Under the pieces are notes generated by a model that was not told where the DNA came from, did no database searches, and saw nothing but the letters and a program-made list of their open reading frames with translations. Positions 35,995 through 47,912 of a DNA stretch of 64,000 bases are shown here, in pieces. The DNA is from Pycnococcus provasolii (Eukaryota > Chlorophyta > Pseudoscourfieldiophyceae > Pseudoscourfieldiales). How positions within the stretch are numbered: the stretch's first letter is position 1; each line of letters opens with the position of its first letter. The DNA lies in contig CP150546.1 in NCBI GenBank assembly GCA_049487715.1, forward strand, positions 558,001 to 622,000, written 5' to 3'. Both the position numbers and the translations under genes were made by a program.

Positions 35995-38900
35995 CTAACC
36001 TGACGCCTTGAACTTCGCATCGTCAATGTCCTCAAGTTCAACACCCATCTCGCCCGCCTTCTCGCGCCAGTACTCCAGCTTTTTCTTCAGTGCCGCCACT
36101 TCCTTCGACGAAAGGTTCTTCGACGCGTCGTTGATGATGGTGCGCACGCGCTGAGCGTAGAGCAGCGAGTTCTGCGTCTCGTCGAGGTTGCCGTCGGAGG
36201 GCGAAACGTTCACGAACATGAGCGTCTTAGCGTTGCCACCCAGCGAGTCGGACATGAGCATGGTCAGCTTGTGATTTCGGTAGGGAATGTGCACTGCCTC
36301 ACTAGCCAGGCTGCTGATGACATCGCCTAGAGCGCTCAGGCTCTTGTTGATTGCCTGTGCCTCCTTCAACTGTTCTCCTGAGCTTCCGGACTTTTTCACC
36401 CTCTCCGATCCCGCCAAGTCCACGAAGCTTAGCTTTCCCTTGCCAACTGCCTGTGTCTGCAGGTTCGTCGACTCGATCACGATCCCAATGACGAGGTGAC
36501 TGCGGCTCGACTCTCGGTTCATCTGTGTGCCCGCCACGTGCCGCTGTTTCATTCCCGTGTCGAGAACAGCCTGAAGCTCCCGAACGGAGGCAACGTCTCG
36601 TGTCTCTGCATTTAGCACCGTCACCAAGCCCTGCTTGTCCTTCTTGATCTCCAGCTTCGGAGGTTCAGGCTTTTGGGGACCGGTCGTCTTCGGCGGCACA
36701 TAAAGAAGGTCGAGCAGGGTCTCCTGGTAAAGCTCGAGCATATACACGTTCAGCTTGTACGTGAACTTGGCTCCATCGCGCTCGATGATGTTGAAGAGCT
36801 CCTCAATCGCGCGTGGCGTCAGGCCAGGCGAGCTCGCCGAACCGTTGATCGTGTGCGTCTTCCCACTTCCCGTTTGGCCGTACGCGAAGATGCACACGTT
36901 GTAGCCGTCGATGGCGCTCTGCACAAGGTACTTGGTGTCCTCGAACACCTTATCTTGGCTCGCCGTGCCGTCAAACACTGCGTCGAATTGGTACGAACGT
37001 GGCTTCTTCTCCTCCTTCCACGGGTGCTCCAACGTGAATGGGTCGGGGAATTTCAGCGCGATGTTCTGACCTTCTTTTGTCTCCTTGTCCGAAATGGGAC
37101 GCGTGCGCGCGTAGACGCGAATCTTGCCCTTCATGTCCTCAATCTGGTTGAAGTACCTCTTTCGCATCGTCTGCTCCTCCTTGTAGAGACCCTCGAGCTC
37201 CGCGAGCTTCGAAGCCTGGTCGTTAATGATCTTCGCCTGCTGCGCCTCCTTCCTCTTGACATCCTCCTTGATATCGCGCAGCTCCTCCACCTCGGTCTTG
37301 AGCGCCTCAAATTCGGCAGTCATCTCCGCCTTCTCGTCAAGCATCTTCTGCGCTGTCGCCAGGTCGTCGGCGATAGCAAGCGCCTTCGCCTCGGCGGCGG
37401 CTTTCGCCGCCTCAGCCTCCTTCACCAGCTTTTCATTCTTTTCGTTAAGCTTCTTCGCGTCGCCATCCTTCTGCGCCTCGATTCGCTTCAGCTTGCCCTC
37501 GATCGTCACCTTGTCCTTTTGGTTCTGCTGTTTGATCGCCTCGGAACTTCGAAGCTTCTCCGTCAGGTCCTTGATCTCCTTGCTCTGATCCGTCATCTTC
37601 CTCTCCAACTTTGCGAGATGCGCGCTAGATGCCCCTCCACCGCCGGAAGGCTTTCCGCCACCCGCGGCGGCGGCGTCCTCCGCCTTGGCGAGAGCGAGCT
37701 CCGCCTCCGCCAACTTGGTCTTCGTGTCAGCGAGCTCGGCGATGAGCTCGGCATCGCCGCCGCCCACCGCCACCACCCGACGAGGCGGCGTGCGCGAGCT
37801 GATCCTGCAGCTCGTTGACTTTTTCGAGAGCCTGATCTCGCTCCTGCTCCACGGTAGCCTTCTCCTTCGCAATCTGATCCGCCTTTGAATTCGCGTTCGC
37901 AATCACCTCCTTCATCTGCTCCTGCAGTGCGTTGCTCGGCTGGCCAGGAACGCCTTCCTTTTGAGCGCGTGCAGCCGCCGCCTGCGCCTCCGGCGCCGAT
38001 GACATCGAACGTGCCTTTTGGTACCGCTTCATCATGACGTCGTTGATGTGCGTCTGCAGCGCGACGCAGATGTCCTCCCCCTTCCTTGGTTTCGAACTGG
38101 AAGATATGTAGCACACCCGCGACGCGCATCTTGAAGAACACTGCGCTCTGCGACGATCCGAATTGCATGATGTCTCGAAGCTCGGCGCTGTGCAGGTACT
38201 CCTTGGGGTTTGGCCGGAAGAAGTGCACGCCTCGCTTGTTGATGCCCAGGATGAGCTTGCCAGGCAGCAGACCAATGGGATCCTCGATGCGACGACATTG
38301 GAAGAAGATGGAATTGCCGTACGGCAGCGCGCGGAGGATGCGCAGCATCTGCATGCGCGCGTCGTCCTTCGTGAAATGCTCGAGCGTCTTGTAGCGCGCG
38401 TTTAGCTCGCTGAGCCACTCCTCGCGCGGCCGCGACATGAGCGTCTGCCTGCTGAAGTACCTCTCGATCGCCTCGTCGAGCTGCTGCATGTTGTCGACAA
38501 GCGCGGATCCCTGCTCGGCATGGATCTGCAGCGCGGCGAGCTGGCACGCATCCTCGCGGCCGACGGGGTAGTTGCCGGCGAGGTAGTCGTGCTGCGCTTG
38601 CACGTAGCTTAGGTTGATGAACATCGGCTCACTGATCGCCTCGTCCGTCTCTCGGAACATGCGCTTCTTGAAGAGGAGCTTGCACTGCGTTGGTTCCCTC
38701 TTGTCCGCGCGCGTGCTTCGGAACTCGGCGACGATGTCGGCGATGAATCTGTTGTCGTCGAGGAAGATGTGCCGCTCGTCGTCTTCGCCATCCTTGTCGC
38801 TTCCTCGCAGGAGTTTCCTCGTGACAGTCTTGCGCGCGGCGAAGAAGGAGAACGTCTGGTAGCTTTGGAGTCGGATTATGCGGCTGAGAGCCTCGACGCC

Positions 38901-39725
38901 GTCGATCACGGTTGTCGTGAGGTCGTACGTGAGCTCTTCGAACGTGTCGTCGAGGAAGAAGACGATGGTGGTGAGCCGTCGGTTCACCTTGGCCGCCTCG
39001 ATTTCCTCCGGCGAGGGCACGAATCGGCGTGGGCCGCTCTTGGCGGTTGTTTTCATCGACTTCCAAGCACGCTCGGCATACGAGCGCACGCGGTCGGGCG
39101 CCGTCTCGGACGAAGAGCAGCTGTGCACGTACTCGGACGTGTACGCGGTGAAGTCTTTCGACGGTGGCGAGCAGCTGGCGACGAGGAAGAGCAGCTCCCA
39201 GCACCTTGTCTGCGACTCGACGGAGGGGTTGGCGCGTGTTTGCTTCATGAGCTGCGCGTAGATCTCGTCTCTGAGCTCAGGTCGCTTGAGAACGGCGGAG
39301 AGAATCTTCTGCGCCAGAAGCACGCTTTCGGACGGCGTGAGGCTGTCCGTGTCGATGTACTTGAGTATGTTGTCGAACATCTTGACAGCTTTTTGCGTCG
39401 CCTCGGATCCGAGTTTGAGGAGAGACGTCGGTATGCCGTCTGGGCTGTACGTGAACATGTCCTCGACGGTCGGTGGTCCTGATCCCCCTTCGGCGCCACC
39501 TTTTGAAGACGACGTGGGTGTTTTGTTGCGTCCGCCGAACATTCTTCCCATGATACCCTTGCCCCCTCCTCCGGCCGCTTTCAAAAAAGCGTCGACTTGA
39601 AATCTCTCCAGGATAGCGGCATCCATGCCTGAGGTGACTGCGTCTGTGGAGCTGAGCGGTGTGGACGGATCGTACTCGCCTCCTGGGGAGCCGGGGCCAC
39701 CGGGGGAGCGCATTGGCGTGGACAT
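35995..39725 (-). CDS. Kinesin-like calmodulin-binding protein (KCBP): MyTH4-FERM-coiled coil-motor, frame broken twice
   Basis: The N-terminal frame (from 39725) carries MyTH4 (LKLGSEATQKAVKMFDNIL...LRDEIYAQLMKQTR) and FERM (IRLQSYQTFSFFAARK, LLPGKLILGINKRGVHFF). The C-terminal frame carries coiled coil, the neck (LEGLYKEEQTMRKRYFNQIE) and a kinesin motor (FAYGQTGSGKTHT, NRESSRSHL, VDLAGSERVKKSG). A middle frame links them (EDICVALQTHINDVMMKRYQ). The frame changes at a run of five C (38077-38081, plus strand) and again near CCC at 37763-37765. One surplus base at each site explains both, and the span less two bases is exactly 1243 codons, close to plant KCBP length. KCBP is a minus-end motor of the green lineage, regulated by calcium-calmodulin, acting on spindles and cortical microtubules. 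Either assembly errors or a recent pseudogene. Confidence 0.85.
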
Positions 39726-41628
39726 ATATATCTACTCTTGGCCGACAAAATGACCGAGCACGAACTTTCAGCGCCCTTAACAACCGAGGGATTGGCCCTT
39801 CTGCCCCCAAATAATGGCTTTCCCGAGACACGAGGAGCTGGCCTGAGCCTCGGAGGTTTCCAAACGAGTTTCGAGCTTGCCTGGAGAGGCCTTGGGCAGT
39901 TGGGAGGAGCGCGCCAATAAGGATGCTTCCGACTTCCTTCCAAGAGGAGTTCCGACTTTAAGAGTGCATGCAGGCTTGCATTTCAGACCAGCTTTCTATT
40001 ACCCGGTACGCCTGGCAAAGCACGTTGGCAATCGACAAAAATAAAATCACGCGAAATCACGTCACCTACCTTAGGGCTTAGATGAGGCAAGGTCAGGCAG
40101 CCAGGCCTTTTACCAGCACTCACATACTGTATGTTCATAACCTTAGGAGGAATGGGAACAGCGTCATGATCACTTGTTTTTTCATCCCAGAGGACGGGAA
40201 ATTTGCGTGGTCCTAGGGTACCTTAGGAAGGCGCGCGCTTCGGCCGTCTGGTAAAAAGGGGGGGAGAAAAGTTTGACCACCATAGTCTCTGGTCTCGGTG
40301 GACTGTGAGCCGTGAGGACTGAGGTGAAGTTGGGCGTTGGCAAGCACCAGACGCAACGGGCGGAAACCTTCCCGTTCCTTTGCAGTCCTGCACTGTCGTC
40401 CCTTCCCTTGGTGAGGAGCAATCCGAGCCGTTGGATGCACCTTTCACATGCATACTGCAAAAGAGTAGAGAGACTGCACAGAAAAAGAAAACCCCCATGC
40501 AAAACATCCGAAACCCCCAGTTGCAAGTTTGAGGTTATTTTCCGTGGGGACTGAGCATGCTTTTGGAAAGAGAAGAAAAGTGCCCACAAGAGCGTCACGG
40601 ACTCCCGACTGTCCAAAATGTAGGCATTTCCCACTCCCTGTGCTCGCTCCGCCACCTTGTGCACACGACCATGAAAGAGGTTGGTTTTCTATCATTCCGC
40701 GCGCTCACGCCAACAGTCAAACAGGCCCTACTGTACGAAAAAAACACAACAAAGCCCGAGAAAAAGGGGTTAGGGGAAGGGAAAACGTCATCCAAAGAAA
40801 AACCCCAGGCAACTCGTGCATAAAATAATAAAATACTGTCAACCCCGAAGTCCCGAACCAACCGGTATCCCCTCTCCAAAGGAGCCAAGAAGTTCTTCTG
40901 GAAGCTTTGTGAAATTGGTTTGGTCCATCAATTAGGGTGGGGTGGATGAAAAAGGGGGACCCCGGTTCCCCCAGGGCCATGTGGGCCTGACCAGTCTCAA
41001 CCGAAAACGGGAGGTTCACAACAGCCGCCTGTTGTTGTTGACGGGTCCGCCTTCGGTTAGCCGGGACACTTCACCTCAGGGCGCGGCGGCTTGGTTCCCT
41101 CGCCCCGATCGGATCGCGCGGGGCCCATCGATCCGCGGGCCCCGCAACATCTTGCTTCCCCCTTCCCTTCCCTTCCCCCTTCATTCATTCTTCACTCCCC
41201 ATCGGTACGTTCCTGTGTTGTATTGTTGGCTTGTGTATGCTTGTCCTCTGTGGTGCTCTGGTGTGCTGGTGCTCTGTGGTGCTCTGTGGTGCTTGCTGTT
41301 TTGTGTGCTGCCTGCGTGCTCTTGTGCTTTGTTCTTTGATGATTCTTTGATGATGTTCGATGATGATCATTTCTTGCGATCTAACATTCGTGCGAATGTT
41401 GGTGGTGTGCGAAACCCCGTGCGCGGGTCTCGGTTTTGGGGGGAGGTGGTGGTGGTGGTTCGCGCGCACCAGACAACATGGCTTTATTGTGCACAAGAGA
41501 TTCCACGTCTCCACGAAAACAAAAAAACTCACACCCACCACTTCTCCCCACGATCGTCGATCATTATCCAAAACACATCGATCCTCAGATTTCTTATTTC
41601 TTTACCACATTTTTAGATCACAGAAAAT
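39726..41628. other. Longest gene-free stretch (1.9 kb), upstream of SAM synthetase
   Basis: Overlapping short open frames on both strands show no domain or coherent composition, so I call no gene. A TGCTCTG/TGGTG-rich low-complexity tract lies at about 41217-41345, and C/T-rich runs precede it. The region probably holds the KCBP promoter and the strong promoter and leader of the SAM synthetase gene. Confidence 0.4.
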
Positions 41629-42792
41629 ATGACGACCTTCCTTTTCACCTCCGAGTCCGTGAACGAGGGACACCCTGACAAGCTCTGCGATCAGGTGTCC
41701 GATGCCGTGCTTGACGCCGTGCTCGAGCAGGACCCTGACTCCAAGGTTGCCTGCGAGACGTGCTCCAAGACGGGCATGGTGATGGTGTTCGGCGAGATCA
41801 CCACCAAGGCGAAGGTGGACTACGAGAAGGTTGTGCGCCAGGCTTGCAAGGAGATCGGCTTCGACGCTCCCGAGAAGGGCCTTGACTACAAGACGTGCAA
41901 GGTTATGGTGCAGCTCGAGGAGCAGTCCCCCGATATCGGCCAGGGTGTGCACGGCATGGGAACCAAGGCGCTCGAGGAGATCGGCGCCGGCGACCAGGGC
42001 CACATGTTCGGATACGCCACGGACGAGACGCCCGAGCTCATGCCGCTCACGCACGTGCTCGCGACGCAGCTCGGATACAAGCTCACGGAGGTGCGCAAGA
42101 ACGGAGTCTGCCCGTGGTTGCGCCCTGACGGCAAGACGCAGGTGACGGTCGAGTACAAGAACGAGGGCGGCGCCATGGTGCCGATCCGCGTGCACACGAT
42201 CCTGCTCTCCACGCAGCACGACGAGACAGTGACGAACGACAAGATCGCCGCGGACATCCACGAGCACGTCATCAAGCCGGTCGTCCCGGCGAAGTACCTT
42301 GACAAGGACACCATCTACCACATCAACCCGTCGGGCCGCTTCGTCATCGGAGGACCGCACGGAGATGCCGGCCTCACGGGACGCAAGATCATCATCGACA
42401 CGTACGGAGGCTGGGGCGCGCACGGAGGAGGCGCGTTCTCGGGCAAGGACCCCACGAAGGTGGACCGCTCGGGTGCCTACATTGTCCGCCAGGCGGCCAA
42501 GTCGATCGTCGCGTCGAAGCTCGCGCGCCGTGCCCTCGTGCAGGTGTCGTACGCCATTGGCGTCGCCGAGCCGCTCTCCGTGTTCGTTGACACGTACGGA
42601 ACGGGAGCCAAGTCGGACCAGGAGATCCTCGCCCTCGTGAAGAAGCACTTCGACTTCCGCCCGGGTATGATTGGAAAGAACCTCGACCTCAAGCGTGGAG
42701 GCAACAAGCGCTACCAGAAGACGGCTGCGTACGGCCACTTCGGACGCGACGACCCCGACTTCACGTGGGAGACTGTCAAGCAGCTCGAATAA
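41629..42792 (+). CDS. S-adenosylmethionine synthetase
   Basis: 387 residues, full length for the eukaryotic enzyme. It starts [19 protein letters not shown] with the ATP/methionine-site His, continues with GAGDQG at 119-124 and ends with the P-loop-like [16 protein letters not shown]. The enzyme makes S-adenosylmethionine from methionine and ATP in the cytosol, feeding methylation and polyamine synthesis. Third positions are almost all C or G, much more than in neighbouring genes, indicating codon selection in a highly expressed gene. That bias also leaves a false 404-codon frame open on the opposite strand. Confidence 0.97.
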   Translation: MTTFLFTSESVNEGHPDKLCDQVSDAVLDAVLEQDPDSKVACETCSKTGMVMVFGEITTKAKVDYEKVVRQACKEIGFDAPEKGLDYKTCKVMVQLEEQSPDIGQGVHGMGTKALEEIGAGDQGHMFGYATDETPELMPLTHVLATQLGYKLTEVRKNGVCPWLRPDGKTQVTVEYKNEGGAMVPIRVHTILLSTQHDETVTNDKIAADIHEHVIKPVVPAKYLDKDTIYHINPSGRFVIGGPHGDAGLTGRKIIIDTYGGWGAHGGGAFSGKDPTKVDRSGAYIVRQAAKSIVASKLARRALVQVSYAIGVAEPLSVFVDTYGTGAKSDQEILALVKKHFDFRPGMIGKNLDLKRGGNKRYQKTAAYGHFGRDDPDFTWETVKQLE

Positions 42793-43004
42793 GCGTTTGC
42801 GCCCCTCTGCCTGCAATTTTTAGTGCCCTTTTGACCTAGCTGACTAATAGAGACGAAGGAGATAAATACGTATTATTTGGGGGTAGTATTAAAACATTTA
42901 CCAAATTACGTGTTACTCCAAATAACCATAAAACGTAAGATTTCTATTCTAAAACCAAAATGATTCTCCAAAAATCCTCCCGAAACGAAAGACAAAATGT
43001 TTGT

Positions 43005-44495
43005 TCACTCAATGATCGTCCAGCGGCTGTGCATGTCGTTGAGAAACTGTCGAGCGTATGCTCTTGGTGGTATGGTAGAGATGGGACGTGGTGCGACACT
43101 CGCCTTGATGAGGTGAGCCACCTGCTTATGGAATGTCCACTTTTGAAGGTAGTCAATCAGGCCCACGTGGCACATCTCGTACCTGCCTTCCGATGTGTGA
43201 CACACGAGAGGTGGGGCACGTGTACCAAGGTTCCTCTCGCTTGCTGCTGCTGCGAGAGGAGAAAAGCGCTTGTAGTCGTCCGTGAAAGCAGCAGCAGCAG
43301 TAGTAGTCGCCATATCTGCATCGACGCAGCTCACAGCCTCCTCACGCGAATGTGCAAATGAGCGTGCGACGACGAGACTGTAATCCATCAAGCCGTGCTG
43401 CTCCAACCACGCCACATCGCGTTCCATCGTCCGAAGCAGCATGTCGCGATCCTCCTTTTCCACGTAGAACTGCATAACACGCGCACGATACTTGCCAGCG
43501 AGATAGCATTGCCTGGTGGGAGGTATCATGCACCGGTACGTCGCCTCGCAGATCATCCAGCCAACTCGGTAGCATCTCTTGTGAGACTCGGCAATCCTCC
43601 TTCCTCTTTCGTAGAGCAATTTGTCGTCTGCCGATCCTTTAATATCGTAAACCTCGTCGAATGGACGCACGACGGCGGATGATACTGTAGACGACGACGG
43701 CATCACACTACTCCCAGCAGCAGCCTGCTCAGCGTGGAAACGATTGAGGCTCACGCCATTGTCATCAGCAGCCGCGGCGCTGCTCCACCGCCTCAGGAGG
43801 TTAGTGTCGTCGTTGAAGGTGTCGTTATGATGTCCTTGGAGTGGCGGCAGCTCACCACGCTCGCCGCCGATGCTGGAGTCACAGCACGCCGCCACCACCG
43901 GGCCCGGAATGGTGGCTCGGAGTTTGCGGCAGTAGATGACGTTCGTCCAGACGGCGTAGAAGATCACCTTGTTGGGACGCTTGGCATCCGCAACATTGTC
44001 CACTACGCGTGCATCGTTGTTGTCAATAATGTCACCATCGTGACAAAGTTTTGGTGGTGTGCTTGTCTGTTGTTCGGACGTCGTCGTCACCCAGCCTCCC
44101 ACGGATGATGCGCGCGGACTCCAGCTTGGCCCTCCACGTAGTCGGCGCGTGAAGTGCAGAACAGGTCGCGACAATAAGCTACCGATTTCAGTCCCCCCAT
44201 CCTCCGACGATGCTGAGGATATGAGATGTCGTGCCAAGCTCTGCACCATCTCGCGGTCTGCGAGCACGGCGTGGTCGCTGCTCGACAGCTCCTTGACGAA
44301 GAAGCGTCCATCACTTGTCATGGCAATCGCACTGCCGCCCTTGCCCCCTCCATCTCCGAGCGCACTAAAATCGAAGTTCGACACCAAAAATGTCTCCTCG
44401 ATACCGCACGCGCGCCGCAGCTCGCCGTGCACGTCATCGTTGATGGTGGCGACCACCTCGTCGCCGACGCGGTAGAAGGCGCGCGCGGTCGACAT
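43005..44495 (-). CDS. Phosphatidylinositol phosphate kinase (PIPK) catalytic-domain protein
   Basis: 496 residues from the ATG at 44495. Core features appear in order: FFVKELSSSDHAVL (ATP-binding Lys), FYAVWTNVIY in place of the usual VMNN(V/I)F strand, DEVYDIKGS, LMDYSLVVA (catalytic), and GLIDYLQKWTFHKQVAHLIK near the end. There are no MORN repeats or FYVE domain. Two long inserts interrupt the domain: a Gly/Ser/Asn-rich segment with DNNDARVVDN before VIFYAVW, and a Ser/Ala-rich one before DEVYDIKGS. It should phosphorylate PI4P or a related lipid to PIP2 at the membrane. The exact isomer cannot be told because the activation loop is divergent. Confidence 0.85.
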   Translation of the reverse strand: MSTARAFYRVGDEVVATINDDVHGELRRACGIEETFLVSNFDFSALGDGGGKGGSAIAMTSDGRFFVKELSSSDHAVLADREMVQSLARHLISSASSEDGGTEIGSLLSRPVLHFTRRLRGGPSWSPRASSVGGWVTTTSEQQTSTPPKLCHDGDIIDNNDARVVDNVADAKRPNKVIFYAVWTNVIYCRKLRATIPGPVVAACCDSSIGGERGELPPLQGHHNDTFNDDTNLLRRWSSAAAADDNGVSLNRFHAEQAAAGSSVMPSSSTVSSAVVRPFDEVYDIKGSADDKLLYERGRRIAESHKRCYRVGWMICEATYRCMIPPTRQCYLAGKYRARVMQFYVEKEDRDMLLRTMERDVAWLEQHGLMDYSLVVARSFAHSREEAVSCVDADMATTTAAAAFTDDYKRFSPLAAAASERNLGTRAPPLVCHTSEGRYEMCHVGLIDYLQKWTFHKQVAHLIKASVAPRPISTIPPRAYARQFLNDMHSRWTIIE

Positions 44496-44820
44496 GCGAG
44501 CGAGGAGGAACGACGCAGGAAAAAAGGCGACACCCGAATGACCGAATTTTGCGGCGCGGGCGCGCACCCACCTAAATTGGCCGACTGGGGGAAATACCCG
44601 ACGGGGCCGGGCAGAGTCAGGTTAAATTTGAGATTTTCGATTTTCGACGGGCCCGACAATTGACAATTCTTGAAAGTTAACAAAAAAGGGAGGCGAGGCA
44701 TTTTTTTCGGGGTTTAAAAAACTCAAGTTTGCATCAACAAAGTTGGTCTAAATTATATTTATAAAACGTTCATATGCATCTTGCATTTTCTACTACAAAT
44801 CTTTATCTTATTTTGATATC
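44496..44820. other. Intergenic region between two minus-strand genes
   Basis: About 325 bp, GC-rich near the PIP kinase start and AT-rich near 44700-44820. It probably contains the kinase promoter and the 3' end of the zinc-finger gene. Confidence 0.4.
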
Positions 44821-46879
44821 TCACCTCCTGCGATTCGCAGGTTTCAGCGGCGCCGGCGCGCCGAACAAACCGTCTCCGGCGGATGACATCGACTGGCGAG
44901 ATGATCCCACCGAGAGCCGGCCGGCTGCTGAATTGAGACCTCCGCCTTTCGCGAGCCGAGTCACGCGCATCTTCGGATTTTTCGCGCAAAGAGGCATGTG
45001 CCGTTCCGCCGCCTGCGAGTTGAAGGTTCGCCCGCACGTGGGGCACTTCACGTAGTCGGGATCCTCCTCAATCTCCGCGGCAGGAGCTGGCGTACGTCCA
45101 CCGCCACCGCCACCTCCACCTCCACCACCGCCCGAATTGCCGCGAATCATGTTGCGGAAGAATTCGCTCTGTCGCTTCCACTTCGCCTTGTTGGCAGCGG
45201 CGGAAGAGATGGGTTTATCTATGCTCTGACGCCCGGCGGCACGTTGACCCTGACGCGTGCGCGGCGCCGTCGACTGCATTTGCGCTTGATCCTCCGTCGC
45301 GCGAGCTGATTTGCTGTCGAACGCCTTGCGCTTCGTCTGGAACACCTTTTGACAAGATCGCTGGTGGATCGTGAGCGCCTTCAGACGGAAGCTTCTTCCG
45401 CACCCTGCGCACTGGTGAAGGGGCTCTGGCGGCGCATCAGCGCCGTCCGGAATTCCATTTTCCGGCGGCATTGCCATCTCAGCAGCCGGGCGTTGCGGTG
45501 TGATCGGCGCGCCGCGCGCGACACGATCTGGGCTGAGGCTCTCCGGCCGGCCCGGCGACAGCATCGCGGGACTTTCGTCGGAACCGCCCAACCACTGTGG
45601 CCGCGTTGCGCCAAGACCGTATCGCGGTGCAGCTGGGGGATCGCGCTGCTCGAGGTTAAGACTGATTCGCTCTCCATTCGACGCGGTGGTGGCACGCCGG
45701 CGCATGTTGCTGCGCCGCTTCAGCGCCGCGAGTGCGCCGGTGAGCGGTGCACCGTCGCCACCGAAACGCGGCGTCGACGCCGCCGAGCTTTGACTGGCGG
45801 AGGACTCGGAGGAGTATCTGGCAGACTCGTACGAGGTCCTTGCTCGCCTCCCGAAGTTTGGTGCATTGTAGCCATCCTCCCCGCCGTTCACAGCCGGCTC
45901 GCTTGGCGTCGTGTAGTGCACCGCGGGATAAAGTGTTGCGTTTGCAGGCGTTGCCGTCGCATCGGCTCCATAGTTCGAGGGTGGCTGCCGCCTGCCATAC
46001 CGTGGCGCGGCGGCAGCATCGGTGCCGTTCATGGAGGCGCCAACATCATCGCGCCGACGGCCGTTGCGCGCACTTGTTTCCATAGCACCGGCTGGGAGCT
46101 CGCCGCCGTTCATGAGCTGGTGGTATGCCTGCGCCGCCGAGCCGCTCGCCGAGGCGGGCGTCTCGTCGAGCGCGTTCCGGTAAACTGGACGCTGCGCCTG
46201 TGCAGCCGGTGCTCTGGGCACGGCAGGCGTATCGTCAGGTGTACTTTGGTACCTATGGTATGCCTGCGCCGCCGAGCCGCTCGCCGAGGCGGGCGTCTCG
46301 TCCAAAGCGTTGCCTCGGTACGCCGGTGTGTGAGACGACGACGGCGTTGCCCCATCCTTTCCCCACCCCGTCATGTAGCGACTGCTCGTTGCGCCGGAGT
46401 CACGCGGGGGTGCCGGAGGCAGTCGCCTCGACTCGAAGGTGGGCGCCGACTCGCGCTCTTCCTGCTCGCGCCTGCGCGCCTCCCTTAGCTCTGCCGCTCT
46501 GCAAGTTTCAAGTGTCGTGTGTGCACGTGCAAAGTGTAAGTCGACAAACGAATAGGCAGACAAGCAAAAGCCGAACGCAAAAGCACGCAAGCAAGAAACA
46601 CACGACAACGACACGTGGCCAATTCTTTCGTATTCCTCGAGGGGTCGTTGGAACGTTTGGAAACACGAAACACGAAAGTGCCGCGGCCGCGTTCGCACAG
46701 AGTCTTGCAAGAACCCCTACCCTTATTATACTGTACACCGCCACGTTTCCGTTGTGCCTTGCGGGGACGCACCTCTGGATCTTCGCCTGTCTCTGCGCTG
46801 CCCACTGGTTTGGATCGTACCCTCCCGGCGACGCCATCGTACCAGGACTGGCACTGCCAGGCGTCGGCGGTGCGCGCAT
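44821..46879 (-). CDS. C2HC zinc-finger protein (ZC2HC1-like), two exons
   Basis: Exon 1 is 46773-46879 and exon 2 is 44821-46498 (phase 2, CCAGAG|GTGCGT to TTGCAG|AGCG). The protein has 594 residues. Splicing turns a ragged frame into PNQWAAQRQAKIQ-RAAELREARRRE, a continuous charged helix. The middle is disordered and contains two copies of NALDETPASASGSAAQAYH. Two C2HC fingers lie near the C-terminus (CAGCGRSFRLKALTIHQRSC and CPTCGRTFNSQAAERHMPLC). This pair is typical of the ZC2HC1/ZNF474 group, which occurs widely in ciliated eukaryotes. Function is poorly known. A glycine tract precedes finger 2. The intron holds the false start of the unspliced frame. Confidence 0.78.
46499..46772 (-). 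other. Spliceosomal intron, 274 bp
   Basis: Begins GTGCGT and ends TTGCAG on the minus strand. It restores one helix across the junction of the C2HC zinc-finger gene. Confidence 0.8.
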
Positions 46880-47912
46880 GACGTGAAAAGAAAAGAGAAT
46901 GGGAGAGCGTGTTCCGATTCAACTTGCCCAGGAGGGCGCGGCCGGGCGGGGCTGGGAGGGGAAATCACGTGCTTGAGGACTGAGGAGAACGCGGCCGGGT
47001 TTCGCGTTCGTAGAAAGCTGGTTCCGGTTCCCTCCCTCCCTTTCCATGCGGCGATGGATGTGATGTGATGTGCGATATAGTTGGTAGGAGGGAAGGGGAC
47101 CCGCGGAAAACCAAACCAAATCAAACCAAACCAAAATGTTGCTTTGAATGAAAACAACTTCCCTGAGGATGCACTGCGTTCTTCCCACTCCGCTCTCCTT
47201 TGTTTCACTGTGCTGGAACTTTCCATCAAACTGTTCTCCAGTTTATTGGGTACTGTGCTGGAACTTTCTTCCTTGAAGAAAACTGGAACAGTGTCAGTAA
47301 GAGTGTCGGACAGTCGGAGATGGCCGTTGGCACCACGCGCTACTGTAGGACTATGTTGTACCTCTGTAAAAGGGCTATTCAAGTGCAAGGTCGACGACAT
47401 GCACTTCATGATCAAGCACTTTACCAGACACCAGCTTTACCAGAGAGAGCAAGGTCGCTGTCGCAGAGCACTCTGCGCTCTGCGCGTTGCCCTCTGCACA
47501 ATCTTACCGCGGGGGTTAAAAACGTTTTGACGAAATACTTGACAGAAGGCGTGATTTCACAGAAACATGGGGGCAGTTCGAACACCACCAGACCGGGATT
47601 TCCCGACCTGATTTCCCGTCCCTTTTCTAATCCTCAATTTTGTATTATCCATACGAGTAGCTTATGAAGTTAACCTTAGTTGTCACGAGCTTAAGGTTAC
47701 AGCAGTCTATCACAAGTATAGGTATCTTCAAGTAAGTTACCTGTGCATTGTCAAGTGACGTCAAGTGACATCATGTATGGTACCCTAGTCTAGTGACACA
47801 CTGCCGTGTAACTAACCTAATGTCGTATATGCAAGGAATAACTTATGTAAGGTTTTGTAAAACTGAAAACATTACTACGTGGTTTCCAATCAATACAATT
47901 ATCAATCTGAAA
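46880..47912. other. Intergenic region, nothing recognised
   Basis: About 1 kb. It contains an AACCA-rich short tandem tract (47106-47136) and a duplicated GTGCTGGAACTTTC (47209 and 47261). Open frames up to 155 codons on the plus strand lack domain signs and regular composition. Confidence 0.4.

Noticed and set aside
36673-37818. 381-codon plus-strand frame
   Set aside because: It lies opposite the KCBP coiled coil and motor. Leu/Arg repeats mirror the antisense of Glu/Lys-rich coding.
40182-40888. Several frames of 80-160 codons on both strands
   Set aside because: They overlap each other, lack ordered sequence and lie in the long 5' region of two genes.
41602-42816. 404-codon open frame on the minus strand
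   Set aside because: It is exactly antisense to S-adenosylmethionine synthetase. Strong C/G third-position bias removes antisense stops. The composition is Arg/Val/Leu/His noise with no domain.
45349-46488. 379-codon plus-strand frame
   Set aside because: It is antisense to the C2HC zinc-finger gene and has Arg/Cys/Trp-rich composition.
47081-47667. Two plus-strand frames of about 150 codons
   Set aside because: No domain, heterogeneous composition and local tandem duplications. Most likely non-coding.
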